A DNA stretch of 26,365 nt from Candidatus Woesearchaeota archaeon (GTDB taxonomy: Archaea > Nanoarchaeota > Nanoarchaeia > Woesearchaeales > CALCXY01), in NCBI GenBank assembly GCA_030751555.1, contig JASMFX010000068.1, forward strand, positions 1-26,365, in the 5' to 3' direction. Both the position numbers and the translations under genes were made by a program. The notes below the pieces were generated by a model, which did not search any database, was not told the origin of the DNA, and saw only the letters and a program-made list of their open reading frames with translations. Each line of letters begins with the position of its first letter. The first letter of the stretch is position 1. Shown piece by piece: positions 15,138 to 22,169 of this stretch.

Positions 15138-16397
15138 ATGACAAGCACTAGGAGAAAATTCCTTAAGAGATTGGGATTAGCAATGGGGAGTACTTTGGTA
15201 GCTGGTGCAATAACTGAAGGAACTATTCGTACTCTGGTTCAGCAAGAAAGTAGCGTAAATCCATTCCGTCATAACCCTATTATTGCGGCTCAAACAAGTG
15301 AAGAGGTTTTTTTCCCGGATACTTGGTTGGGACATCGTATGGCTCCAGAGTATGCTCACTTATTTAGCAAAGATTATGATTCGTTAAGGACTGCAGAAGC
15401 AAGAGAACATCCTTCGGAAGTTCCTTACCAGTTGATTGGTAAAGGAAAAATACAGCCTCTTAATGAGGTGTTGTCAAATCTCGATAGAAAGAAGAAAATT
15501 ATATTGAATCTTGGAGATAGTTCAACATCTGGTTGGGACAGTGATGCTGTTACAAGAAACAGAATTTTAAGAAATGAAATAGGAAGAGTTCACCCCATTG
15601 GATTGGATAGTCCTTTTTTCCAATATCCTACTTATTCTGATATTTTGGGCGAACAGGAGGGAGTTGAATCAATAAATGCAGGAGTTCCGGGATATGCAAG
15701 CCTACAAGGAGCTCGATATTTAGATAAGTTGTTAAGTGAATTGACAAAAAAAGATATTAAGGTAGATTATGTAACTATTTATTTTGGTAATAATGACGGT
15801 GTGTGTAACGGAAACGTTGAAGATAAGTATGTCATACCAGCAGAAACATTCGAAATTGCAACTTTTGGGTTTCTAAAATCAAGAATGCAAGGATTTAGTA
15901 TTGTTCCACGGACAAGTGTTTCTAACTATGAAGATAATCTAAGAGCAATGGTAGAAACAGCAAAGAAATACGGCGCTCAACCAATCTTGGTTAGACCATT
16001 AATTCCGAAACATTGGCTTCCAGGATTAAGAGCTACAGGGAGAGAAAAAGAATTAAAAGAAGCTATGAAATGTGCCAAGGGTACAAAATTAGTTAAATAC
16101 CTACAGCGAGCCATCACTCTTTATCAAGATGCCGTTGAAGCACTGAAAGATGATCATCCAAGTAGAGCGAGACAAAAGTTTGTAGAAGCACAGAACTTGG
16201 ATTTTATGGTTCCAAGAATTAAACCTGCATATGTTGATACATTACAAAAAGTTGCTCAAGATGCTGGCGTTGCTTTGGTTGATGTTGATGACAAAATCCC
16301 AGTAGATGACAGGAAATATTTTGTAGATTATTGTCATCCGATAGAACCAGCTAATAGATTAATCGCTAGTGCTATTGGAGGAATATTAAATGAATGA
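15138..16397 (+). CDS. Tat-exported SGNH/GDSL hydrolase
   Basis: The 419-residue protein opens with a classic twin-arginine signal, TSTRRKFLKRLGLAMGS, then a weakly hydrophobic Ala/Gly stretch, so folded export by the Tat system is likely. The SGNH blocks are present: GDSSTSG with Ser128, Gly in NAGVPGYAS near 182, GNND at 217-220, and DYCH with Asp397 and His400. Such enzymes remove acyl or acetyl groups from lipids or polysaccharides. Between blocks III and V is an insertion of about 120 residues with helices that may cover the site. Given the surface-sugar genes nearby, deacetylation of a surface glycan is a reasonable guess. It faces the TrmB-type regulator across the palindrome. Confidence 0.87.
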   Translation: MTSTRRKFLKRLGLAMGSTLVAGAITEGTIRTLVQQESSVNPFRHNPIIAAQTSEEVFFPDTWLGHRMAPEYAHLFSKDYDSLRTAEAREHPSEVPYQLIGKGKIQPLNEVLSNLDRKKKIILNLGDSSTSGWDSDAVTRNRILRNEIGRVHPIGLDSPFFQYPTYSDILGEQEGVESINAGVPGYASLQGARYLDKLLSELTKKDIKVDYVTIYFGNNDGVCNGNVEDKYVIPAETFEIATFGFLKSRMQGFSIVPRTSVSNYEDNLRAMVETAKKYGAQPILVRPLIPKHWLPGLRATGREKELKEAMKCAKGTKLVKYLQRAITLYQDAVEALKDDHPSRARQKFVEAQNLDFMVPRIKPAYVDTLQKVAQDAGVALVDVDDKIPVDDRKYFVDYCHPIEPANRLIASAIGGILNE

Positions 16398-16442
16398 TTT
16401 ACATTCTTCCTTTTTTGATTTAATATTCCTTAATCCGATGGG

Positions 16443-16451
16443 TTTATAAAC
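16443..16451 (+). promoter_or_regulatory. TATA box for the 292-aa gene
   Basis: TTTATAAAC centred 26 bases before the ATG at 16472. Confidence 0.65.
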
Positions 16452-16471
16452 AAATATGAAATCCGAAATGT

Positions 16472-17350
16472 ATGATACAAGAAACAAGACCGCCAAATTG
16501 GCATCCAAATATAAGTTCCACAGTTAAAGATTATGTGAGGAGTAAGTTAGTTGTTGATGAATCATATCCTCCTATAGTCTGTGCTTTTATTCACCCAAGT
16601 AGTTCTTATGCGTCTGATACTATGATGTCAGGATCTGACTTAGATATGTTAAATATCATATATCGAAGGTCTGCTTTTACTAGTAGATTAGCACATGCAG
16701 AAACTGATTTTCAAGAAGGATTGGAAAAAATAGGGTTGAATATGTCGGATAATGAGCTTTCTTGGGTTGCCCTTGAGGAATTAGCTGCAATTTCCGAAAA
16801 AATAAAGTCATCTAGAGCTTTGGCAGATCTGTTAAATGCAAGTAATTATGTTGAAAATCAAAGAGAAATTTTTGAATTGAATGTTGTTTCTGAGGAAGAA
16901 TTGAATCTGTTAATTGATCACGCTGCGAGATATAGCAAGGCTCATAAGATACATGGAGCTATGCCTGAAGAGATTCATTACGCATACAAAGGTATTATGG
17001 AGTGGGTTGATTCTGCTTATGAAGGTGAGAAAACTTTACATGATCCTAGAAAAACTGAGGCTAGAAAAGGGCTTTTTGCATTATGGGATTCTGGGAGTTT
17101 AGGTACAGCTGACAAAGACTTTATTTTTTACCTACATAATACTTGTCATGGAAAAAAGGATCCTGTTGTTGATCTAGACCATCATAACGTACCAGATGCT
17201 GTGGAAGCTCTTAATGATAAGGGTCTTATTATTCGGTTAGGTGAATATTATTCTATTGGAAATGAAGAGCAACTTAAATCTGGTATTTGGATTAATTGGA
17301 GGGCAACAATAATTAAAGGGGGTATTTATCGTGATGTTTTCGTTATTTGA
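16472..17350 (+). CDS. Possible Pol-beta-fold nucleotidyltransferase, otherwise unknown (292 aa)
   Basis: The N-terminal part reads VCAFIHPSSSYASD, then MMSGSDLDMLNIIY at 51-64. The G-S-D-L-D (54-58) following a strand-Ser/Ser turn resembles the metal-binding Asp pair of Pol-beta nucleotidyltransferases, such as the MNT and kanamycin types. The usual spacing is only roughly kept. The remaining 220 residues are mostly helical, with a YSKAHKIHG segment and an apparent winged-helix-like end (DAVEALNDKGLIIRLGEYYSI). No signal peptide is seen. A TATA box 26 bases upstream supports a single-gene leaderless transcript. I do not recognise a specific family; a structure comparison would decide. Confidence 0.55.
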   Translation: MIQETRPPNWHPNISSTVKDYVRSKLVVDESYPPIVCAFIHPSSSYASDTMMSGSDLDMLNIIYRRSAFTSRLAHAETDFQEGLEKIGLNMSDNELSWVALEELAAISEKIKSSRALADLLNASNYVENQREIFELNVVSEEELNLLIDHAARYSKAHKIHGAMPEEIHYAYKGIMEWVDSAYEGEKTLHDPRKTEARKGLFALWDSGSLGTADKDFIFYLHNTCHGKKDPVVDLDHHNVPDAVEALNDKGLIIRLGEYYSIGNEEQLKSGIWINWRATIIKGGIYRDVFVI

Positions 17351-17362
17351 AATTAAAAAACC

Positions 17363-17370
17363 TTATATAT
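17363..17370 (+). promoter_or_regulatory. TATA box for the coiled-coil protein gene
   Basis: TTATATAT centred 27 bases before the ATG at 17393. Confidence 0.7.
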
Positions 17371-17392
17371 CTATTAATTTAAACTATTACTT

Positions 17393-18106
17393 ATGAGCTT
17401 ATTTGGTTTTTTTCATAAAGATGAAAAACAAGAATTGATTGATGCAGTTCATAAAAGAAAGAAAAAACTTTTGGGATCTGTAAGAAAATTATTTGCAACA
17501 GAAAAGAAAATTAGAAGTTTATCTCACCTTGAGAATCACCTTCTAGAATCTGCTGAAAAATTAGATTCTACTGAAAAAGCTGCTGTGGATAAAGTTTTGG
17601 ATGAGAACCGTACTGAAGAGCAAATTGTTAATTATCTTGCTAGAATTGAAAAAGAAGTTTTATCTTTAATCGAGTCTGGAGATGTTGAGGCAATTAGGAC
17701 AAGGTTGAAAAAATATATCTATATCATTAATCAATTAGCTCAAAGATTGGAAAATCTAGAAATGACCAAAAAAGCTCAGATGACTAGGATAACAGAGGAA
17801 GAAGAAAAGTTAGAAAGGGAAGCAGAAAGACAAGCATTTGGAAAAACTGTTAAACAAAGAGAAGAAAAAAAGAAAGCATTGGAACTTATGAGAGCAAGTT
17901 TACAAGTAGAAAAAAAGGAAAACAAAGTAGCAAGAAAACAATTTTATCGTAGCGTAACTAAACTCGGGACAAATTCCGCTTCACTATTATCTGCTTTATT
18001 TAAAGCAACCGCAGAAACTGCAAAAATTGCTACAAATGTAGGTAGGATGGGGACAGCGGGTTCAGCAGCATTAGCCAAAAAAGTCGAAGAAGCATTAAAG
18101 AAATAA
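17393..18106 (+). CDS. Coiled-coil protein of unknown function (237 aa)
   Basis: I recognise no family. The N-terminus MSLFGFFHKDEK is short, aromatic and could be an amphipathic membrane anchor. Residues 13-185 are very rich in Lys, Glu and Leu with heptad-like spacing, most clearly in the ALELMRASLQVEKKENKVAR part, and almost no Pro or Gly, so a long coiled coil or helical bundle is expected. Residues 195-230 switch to small residues (LGTNSASLLSALFKATAETA and further Ala, Gly), which may pack as a helix hairpin. No signal peptide or catalytic motif is seen. It has its own promoter and is followed by a G-rich spacer. A scaffold or cytoskeletal role is possible but unproven. Confidence 0.7.
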   Translation: MSLFGFFHKDEKQELIDAVHKRKKKLLGSVRKLFATEKKIRSLSHLENHLLESAEKLDSTEKAAVDKVLDENRTEEQIVNYLARIEKEVLSLIESGDVEAIRTRLKKYIYIINQLAQRLENLEMTKKAQMTRITEEEEKLEREAERQAFGKTVKQREEKKKALELMRASLQVEKKENKVARKQFYRSVTKLGTNSASLLSALFKATAETAKIATNVGRMGTAGSAALAKKVEEALKK

Positions 18107-18126
18107 AATTCCTAACCATCTCAAGC

Positions 18127-18139
18127 GGTGGGGTGGGGG
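18127..18139 (+). other. Isolated G-rich tract between the coiled-coil and NFACT genes
   Basis: GGTGGGGTGGGGG lies in otherwise AT-rich DNA, about 30 bases ahead of the NFACT promoter. With two-layer tracts it could fold as a quadruplex; it has no known role here. Confidence 0.4.
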
Positions 18140-18161
18140 TATTTCGTTATTTTTAAAAACG

Positions 18162-18169
18162 TTTATTAA
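18162..18169 (+). promoter_or_regulatory. TATA box for the NFACT gene
   Basis: TTTATTAA centred 27 bases before the ATG at 18193. The spacing supports that ATG as start over the in-frame TTG six bases earlier. Confidence 0.55.
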
Positions 18170-18192
18170 GGAATGGTTCTCTATTATTGTTT

Positions 18193-19305
18193 ATGAAAAC
18201 ACAACTAAGTGCTTATGAATTAGGTTATCTTGTTAAAGAGCTGCAGCAACTGGTGGGTGGGAAGATAGCGAGAGTCTATCAGCCTCAGAAGAAAAAGCTT
18301 AGTTTGCAGATCCACATACCTAGTAAGGGAAAGCAGATTCTCAATATTTTTTTACCAGGTTTTCTCTATCTTAGCGAGGGCAAGATGGTTAATCCTGACA
18401 AGCCCTTTGGCTTTTGCACCTTTTTGAGAAAACATATTGAAAACAATCGCATTGAATCCATAGAGCAGGACGGATTTGAGCGTATTGTGAAGATTGTTTT
18501 ACAAAGCAAGGAAAAGAAAAGAATTCTTGTTATAGAATTGTTTGGCAAGGGCAATATATTGCTTTGCGAAGAGGATTATAAGATCATAAGTGTATTAGAG
18601 AACCAAAAAATGAAGGAGAGGAGTTTACTTGGAGGATTGCCTTATAAAAAACCTCAGAGTGGAGTTAATATAGATGATCTCCAGGAGGTTACTGATGCGC
18701 TTAATAATTCTACAAAAGAGAATGTTGAATTAATGATTGCTGTTGATCTTGGGTTAGGGGGGTTGCTTGCCAAGGAGCTTTGTTTGATGTGCAAGTTTGA
18801 ACCCACTGTTAAGATTCCTAAATTTGGGGTTATGCGACTTTTTGAGGCATTAAAAGAGATTAGGGAGAGAAAGTCTAACCCTAGGATTATTTATGAAGAT
18901 AAGATTATAGATGTGGTTCCTGTTGAATTTTTGACATATAAAAATAGTAATCAGCATACAGCAAAGAGTTTTTCTGAGGGGCTTAGCAAATTGGTGGGGC
19001 TTTCATTGGAAAACGAAGTTTCTTCAGAAAAGGAAAAAACCTATTCTGGGGAGATGAAAAAAGTGCAGAATCTTTTGGATAAGCAGAAAAAGCAACTTAA
19101 AGCTATTGAGGATGGTGTAGATTTGAATACCAAGAAAGCTGACAAGCTCTATGAACAGTATCAGGTTGTTAGTGAGGCTTTGCACGATGTTAAAACGGTT
19201 GTTGATCAAAAGATGGATTGGGATGAGATAAAAGAAAGGTTCAAAGATCATAAAGTGGTTAAGGAAGTTGATGCTAAAGAGAAGAAGGTTTATGTTGAGT
19301 TGTGA
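18193..19305 (+). CDS. rqcH: NFACT-N protein (RqcH/Rqc2 homologue) lacking the NFACT-R domain
   Basis: The 370-residue protein has the NFACT-N domain at its start (SAYELGYLVKELQQLVGGKI, then PFGFCTFLRKHIENNRI), a helical middle and a coiled coil (KKVQNLLDKQKKQLKAIEDG). It stops at KEKKVYVEL. In family members of 550-650 residues the NFACT-R domain begins about there; it is absent. RqcH/Rqc2 binds 60S/50S subunits carrying stalled nascent chains and adds Ala tails. The Asp-Arg pair needed for tailing (D97-R98 in Bacillus) aligns with Glu96-Arg97 here (QDGFERIV), a conservative change. Start: ATG at 18193 rather than TTG at 18187. The 5S rRNA gene lies just downstream on the other strand. NFACT-R may be encoded elsewhere as a separate gene. 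Confidence 0.85.
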   Translation: MKTQLSAYELGYLVKELQQLVGGKIARVYQPQKKKLSLQIHIPSKGKQILNIFLPGFLYLSEGKMVNPDKPFGFCTFLRKHIENNRIESIEQDGFERIVKIVLQSKEKKRILVIELFGKGNILLCEEDYKIISVLENQKMKERSLLGGLPYKKPQSGVNIDDLQEVTDALNNSTKENVELMIAVDLGLGGLLAKELCLMCKFEPTVKIPKFGVMRLFEALKEIRERKSNPRIIYEDKIIDVVPVEFLTYKNSNQHTAKSFSEGLSKLVGLSLENEVSSEKEKTYSGEMKKVQNLLDKQKKQLKAIEDGVDLNTKKADKLYEQYQVVSEALHDVKTVVDQKMDWDEIKERFKDHKVVKEVDAKEKKVYVEL

Positions 19306-19306
19306 G

Positions 19307-19321
19307 TAAAAGATAAAGAAA
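19307..19321 (-). terminator. T-rich terminator of the 5S rRNA gene
   Basis: On the minus strand the bases after the 5S 3' end read as a T-rich run (TTCTTTATCTTTTAC), suited to archaeal termination. It overlaps the spacer just after the NFACT stop. Confidence 0.45.
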
Positions 19322-19437
19322 AGGTGGACAGCTTTCCAAGTTTCCCGTACTTAAGTACAGTACAGCTCAGAACGTTTGACTGCTTAACTTCTGTGTTCGA
19401 ATGGGTACAGGTGAACCAGTCAGCTATGGCCGTCCGA
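19322..19437 (-). rRNA. rrf: 5S ribosomal RNA
   Basis: The minus strand folds as 5S rRNA of about 116 bases. The closing helix is GGACGGC (19435-19429) with GCTGTCC (19332-19326), including one G-U pair. After it comes the GGCCATAG element, then CCCATTCGAACACAGAAG and TTAAGC, the conserved loop B/helix III region. TACTGTACTTAAGTACGGGA forms the helix IV/V arm and GGAAAC follows. The 3' end is CCACC. It is a solitary gene: no 16S, 23S or tRNA is seen here. A TATA box sits 25 bases upstream and a T-rich tract follows. Exact ends are uncertain by a few bases. Confidence 0.93.
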
Positions 19438-19456
19438 ATATGAGAAGTCTAGAATC

Positions 19457-19466
19457 GTTTATAAAT
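19457..19466 (-). promoter_or_regulatory. TATA box of the 5S rRNA gene
   Basis: Minus-strand ATTTATAAAC centred about 25 bases before the predicted 5S 5' end, so the 5S is transcribed from its own promoter. It lies just past the stop of the 154-aa gene. Confidence 0.65.
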
Positions 19467-19467
19467 G

Positions 19468-19932
19468 TTACTGTTTTTGATAAGCATATGAATTTGAGTG
19501 ATTGTGTTCAAAGGTGTTCATAAAATAAAAATCAACTGCTTCTCTAATTGCTCTATTTACTGGAAGGGAGACTAGGTGATCCATTGTTTCCTGAGTTTCT
19601 GGTGTGATATTTCCATAGAACCAAACTCTATGGAATCTGGATGCTCCTGAGGGTTTTGAAAGAACCAGATGAGGGTCTCCATAATTGTGAGAAAAAGTTA
19701 CGAAATCTGTATTTTGATTGGGCCCATATACCGTGCCCCACTGTAAATTGTGGGTTTCTCCAGGAATATAGACTCTATTAATTCCAGAAACTAATGTTGT
19801 TCTTCGTTGGGGAGAAGATATCCTACTTGATGGTCCCATACTGACATCTACACCTGTTTTAATGATTCTATCATTAATCCCTCTATCTTGCAATACACGT
19901 GCAACTTCAACTGACCATCTTAATGTTGACAT
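19468..19932 (-). CDS. Unknown protein (154 aa)
   Basis: I recognise no family. The protein starts MSTLRWSVEVARVLQDRG, has no signal peptide, and its centre is rich in beta-type, polar and aromatic segments (GINRVYIPGETHNLQWG, FVTFSHNYGDPHLVLSKP, FHRVWFYGNI). It ends with a helix-like stretch and a His/Asn-rich tail (TFEHNHSNSYAYQKQ). His residues in HNL, SHNYGDPH and EHNH could bind metal or act catalytically, but no known motif fits. A TATA box near 19953-19963 gives a leaderless start, so it has its own promoter although the upstream regulator gene ends only 31 bases before. Being single, soluble and promoter-driven suggests a real gene. Confidence 0.62.
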   Translation of the reverse strand: MSTLRWSVEVARVLQDRGINDRIIKTGVDVSMGPSSRISSPQRRTTLVSGINRVYIPGETHNLQWGTVYGPNQNTDFVTFSHNYGDPHLVLSKPSGASRFHRVWFYGNITPETQETMDHLVSLPVNRAIREAVDFYFMNTFEHNHSNSYAYQKQ

Positions 19933-19952
19933 ACTAGAGAAAAATTAGTGGC

Positions 19953-19963
19953 TATTTTTAAAG
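19953..19963 (-). promoter_or_regulatory. TATA box for the 154-aa unknown gene
   Basis: Minus-strand TTTAAAAATAG centred 26 bases before the ATG at 19932, immediately after the stop of the RHH-nucleotidyltransferase gene. Confidence 0.6.
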
Positions 19964-20764
19964 CTATGTTTTTACTTTCTTTTTGTCGTCTAAAGAGTGG
20001 ATATGTGTTTCTTTCTCAGAAGAGATATGTCCTTGTAATAATCCTTTTTTGGCTAGTTCTGGGAAAATGTCATATTCCAGGGAATTGCCATCATATTCCA
20101 ATATTTCAGGATCAGCTACGAAGATTGGGGAGAATACTAGATATACATCTGATTTTTTAGGTTTTTGTGTGAATTCCAGGATTCTAGTTCCTTCCATCTT
20201 TACGGTGCCTTTTTCACTTGGCTTGGAAGATGTGGTAAGCATTAATGTAGTTATGTAGTTTTGCTTAATATGATCATTCCAAAGGGCCTCGATATTAATA
20301 CTGTCAAAGATAATATCACTGTATACTACAAGGAACTTAGTAGAGATTTTACCTTTAAGCAGTTTTAGTGAATAGGCAGAGCCTTTTGCATGTCTCTCTT
20401 CCATGTAGCCAATTTTTACACCATAGCTAGTGCCATCTTTCAATATCTCAAATATTTTTGTGAGGAGAGGGTCTTGTGCAACTACGTAGATTGTTGCAAA
20501 ACCGTAATTTCTCAGCTTTTTTACTGCTTTTTCTATGACTGCTAGATTTGCAACTTTAGCTGTTGGTCTGAATTCTTGTGGTGAAATGCGTAATTGCTCT
20601 GGATCTCCTCCTGCAAGAATCACTGCAACTTTATTTTTTCCAAGAGAGGATTCTACGAGATGCTCAATAGCATGAGATCTATTTCTAATAAATACATTGT
20701 CAATTAAGGCATCAATCTCATCCAGTGTTTTTTTGTTTACTGTTATACTTATTTTCTCTTTCAT
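19964..20764 (-). CDS. Ribbon-helix-helix domain fused to degenerate sugar nucleotidyltransferase
   Basis: Residues 4-41 (ISITVNKKTLDEIDALID, then FIRNRSHAIEHLVESSL) are a ribbon-helix-helix DNA-binding domain of the MetJ/Arc/CopG fold. Residues 45-258 are a sugar nucleotidyltransferase fold: VAVILAGG, FRPTAKVANLAVIEKA, VVYSDIIFDS near 147-156, FTQKPKK and DIFPELAKKG. The G-x-G-T-R nucleotide loop after AGG is replaced by DPEQLR, so catalysis is doubtful, while the Asp of YSD and the K-P segment remain. A sensible reading is a regulator that binds a sugar nucleotide or sugar-1-P and controls the divergent UDP-sugar operon. That is inference from fusion and position. It has its own leaderless-type promoter. 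Confidence 0.85.
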   Translation of the reverse strand: MKEKISITVNKKTLDEIDALIDNVFIRNRSHAIEHLVESSLGKNKVAVILAGGDPEQLRISPQEFRPTAKVANLAVIEKAVKKLRNYGFATIYVVAQDPLLTKIFEILKDGTSYGVKIGYMEERHAKGSAYSLKLLKGKISTKFLVVYSDIIFDSINIEALWNDHIKQNYITTLMLTTSSKPSEKGTVKMEGTRILEFTQKPKKSDVYLVFSPIFVADPEILEYDGNSLEYDIFPELAKKGLLQGHISSEKETHIHSLDDKKKVKT

Positions 20765-20781
20765 AGCACTTTATGTTTATA

Positions 20782-20821
20782 TTATCCTTTATAAATATTT
20801 TGGTAGGATAAAGTAGGATAA
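20782..20821. promoter_or_regulatory. Repeated GGATAA elements, candidate RHH operator
   Basis: GTAGGATAA occurs at 20803-20811 and 20813-20821 as a 10-base tandem, one helical turn apart. An inverted copy of GGATAA lies at 20782-20787, and a looser GGTAAGAT follows the tandem. They sit between the TATA boxes of the RHH-nucleotidyltransferase gene and the ugd operon. RHH proteins commonly bind short sites one turn apart. Binding here is inference. Confidence 0.55.
20787..20796 (-). promoter_or_regulatory. TATA box for the RHH-nucleotidyltransferase gene
   Basis: Minus-strand TTTATAAAGG-type element centred 27 bases before the ATG at 20764. The inverted GGATAA copy lies right beside it, where a bound repressor would block TBP or polymerase. 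Confidence 0.6.
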
Positions 20822-20828
20822 GGGTAAG

Positions 20829-20838
20829 ATATTTAAAA
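20829..20838 (+). promoter_or_regulatory. TATA box for the ugd operon
   Basis: TATTTAAAAG-type element centred about 36 bases before the ATG at 20871, so a leader of about 10 bases is expected. The tandem GGATAA repeats end 8 bases upstream of it. Confidence 0.55.
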
Positions 20839-20870
20839 GAAAGCGTGTTTAGTATTGCTGTGATGTTAAT

Positions 20871-22169
20871 ATGAAGATAACTATGATTGGTGCAGGTTAT
20901 GTGGGATTAATAACAGGGGCGTGTTTTGCTAATTTAGGCAATAGCGTTATCTGTATGGATGTAGATAAGAAGAAAATAGATCTTCTCAATAATGGCAAGA
21001 TGCCTATTTATGAGCCTGGCTTGCAGGAGATTGTAGAGCATAATGCCAAGGAGGGCAGGCTTAGCTTTACATGTGATACAAAAAAAGCTATTCAGGAATC
21101 TGATATTATTTTTATCTGTGTTGGAACACCAAGTGATGATAATGGCAAGGCTGATTTAAAGTATATCTTTGAGGCTGCTAAGAATATTGGCAAGCATATG
21201 GATAGCTACAAAGTAATAGTTGATAAAAGCACTGTGCCTGTAGGTACTGCTGATACTATTAAAAAAATTATTTCAGAGAACCAGGAAAAGAAGCAGGAGT
21301 TTGATGTTGTGAGTAATCCAGAGTTTTTGAGGGAGGGCCTTGCTATTACTGACTTTACTATACCTGATAGAATCGTGATTGGGGTAGAAAATGGAAAGGC
21401 AAAGGAACATATGGTAAAACTTTATAGGGCTATTGAGAGGACTGGGAAGCCTATCCTTGTTACTGATGTGAAAAGTGCTGAAATGATAAAGTATGCAAGC
21501 AATTGTATGTTAGCATCTAGAATAAGTTTCATGAATATGCTAGCTCCACTCTGTGAAAAGTTGGGTGGGGATGTTAAGATGGTTGCAAAAGGGATGGGAT
21601 TAGATAATCGGATAGGGCCAAGATTTTTGCAGGCAGGTGCTGGATATGGGGGTAGCTGTTTTCCAAAGGATGTGAGGGCTATGCTCCATACTCTTGAGGA
21701 GAATGGTTGTGATCCTGATTTGCTTAAGGCTATTGATAAGATAAATGAATCCCAAAAAACTTCTTTGATTCCTAAACTAAAAGAACTTCTTCCTGAGTTA
21801 AAAGGGAAGAGAATTGCTTTATGGGGATTAGCATTTAAACCAAGAACTGATGATATGAGGGAGGCTCCTAGTATTATTGTGGTGAAACAATTGCTTGAGG
21901 AAGGAGCTCAAGTCAGAGCTTTTGATCCTGTAGCTCAGCATGTTGCTCAGCAGTTATTTCCTGATATTGAATATGCTAAGAGTCCTTATGAGGCTGTAGA
22001 GGGGTGTGATGCCTTGATTATTGTAACTGAATGGGATGAGTTTAGAGAGCTTGATTTTGCTAAAATCAAGAAGAGTCTTAAGAATCCTATTATTATTGAT
22101 GGTAGAAATGTTTATGAGCCAGAAGAGATGAAGGCATTGGGTTTTCTCTATAAAGGAGTTGGAAGATGA
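20871..22169 (+). CDS. ugd: UDP-glucose 6-dehydrogenase family (UDP-sugar dehydrogenase)
   Basis: The 432-residue enzyme oxidises UDP-glucose to UDP-glucuronate with two NAD+. The N-terminal Rossmann motif is GAGYVGLITG at 7-16, with Asp30 set to bind NAD+ (CMDVD). FICVGTPSD, DKSTVPVGT and SNPEFLREG are the family blocks. Lys207 and Asn211 lie in KSAEMIKYASN. The catalytic cysteine is C263 in GYGGSCFPKD. The C-terminal UDP-binding domain includes WGLAFKPRTDDMREAPS. The length is normal. Related enzymes use UDP-GlcNAc or UDP-ManNAc, but the downstream UDP-xylose synthase favours UDP-glucose. It overlaps the next gene by 4 bases. Confidence 0.95.
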   Translation: MKITMIGAGYVGLITGACFANLGNSVICMDVDKKKIDLLNNGKMPIYEPGLQEIVEHNAKEGRLSFTCDTKKAIQESDIIFICVGTPSDDNGKADLKYIFEAAKNIGKHMDSYKVIVDKSTVPVGTADTIKKIISENQEKKQEFDVVSNPEFLREGLAITDFTIPDRIVIGVENGKAKEHMVKLYRAIERTGKPILVTDVKSAEMIKYASNCMLASRISFMNMLAPLCEKLGGDVKMVAKGMGLDNRIGPRFLQAGAGYGGSCFPKDVRAMLHTLEENGCDPDLLKAIDKINESQKTSLIPKLKELLPELKGKRIALWGLAFKPRTDDMREAPSIIVVKQLLEEGAQVRAFDPVAQHVAQQLFPDIEYAKSPYEAVEGCDALIIVTEWDEFRELDFAKIKKSLKNPIIIDGRNVYEPEEMKALGFLYKGVGR

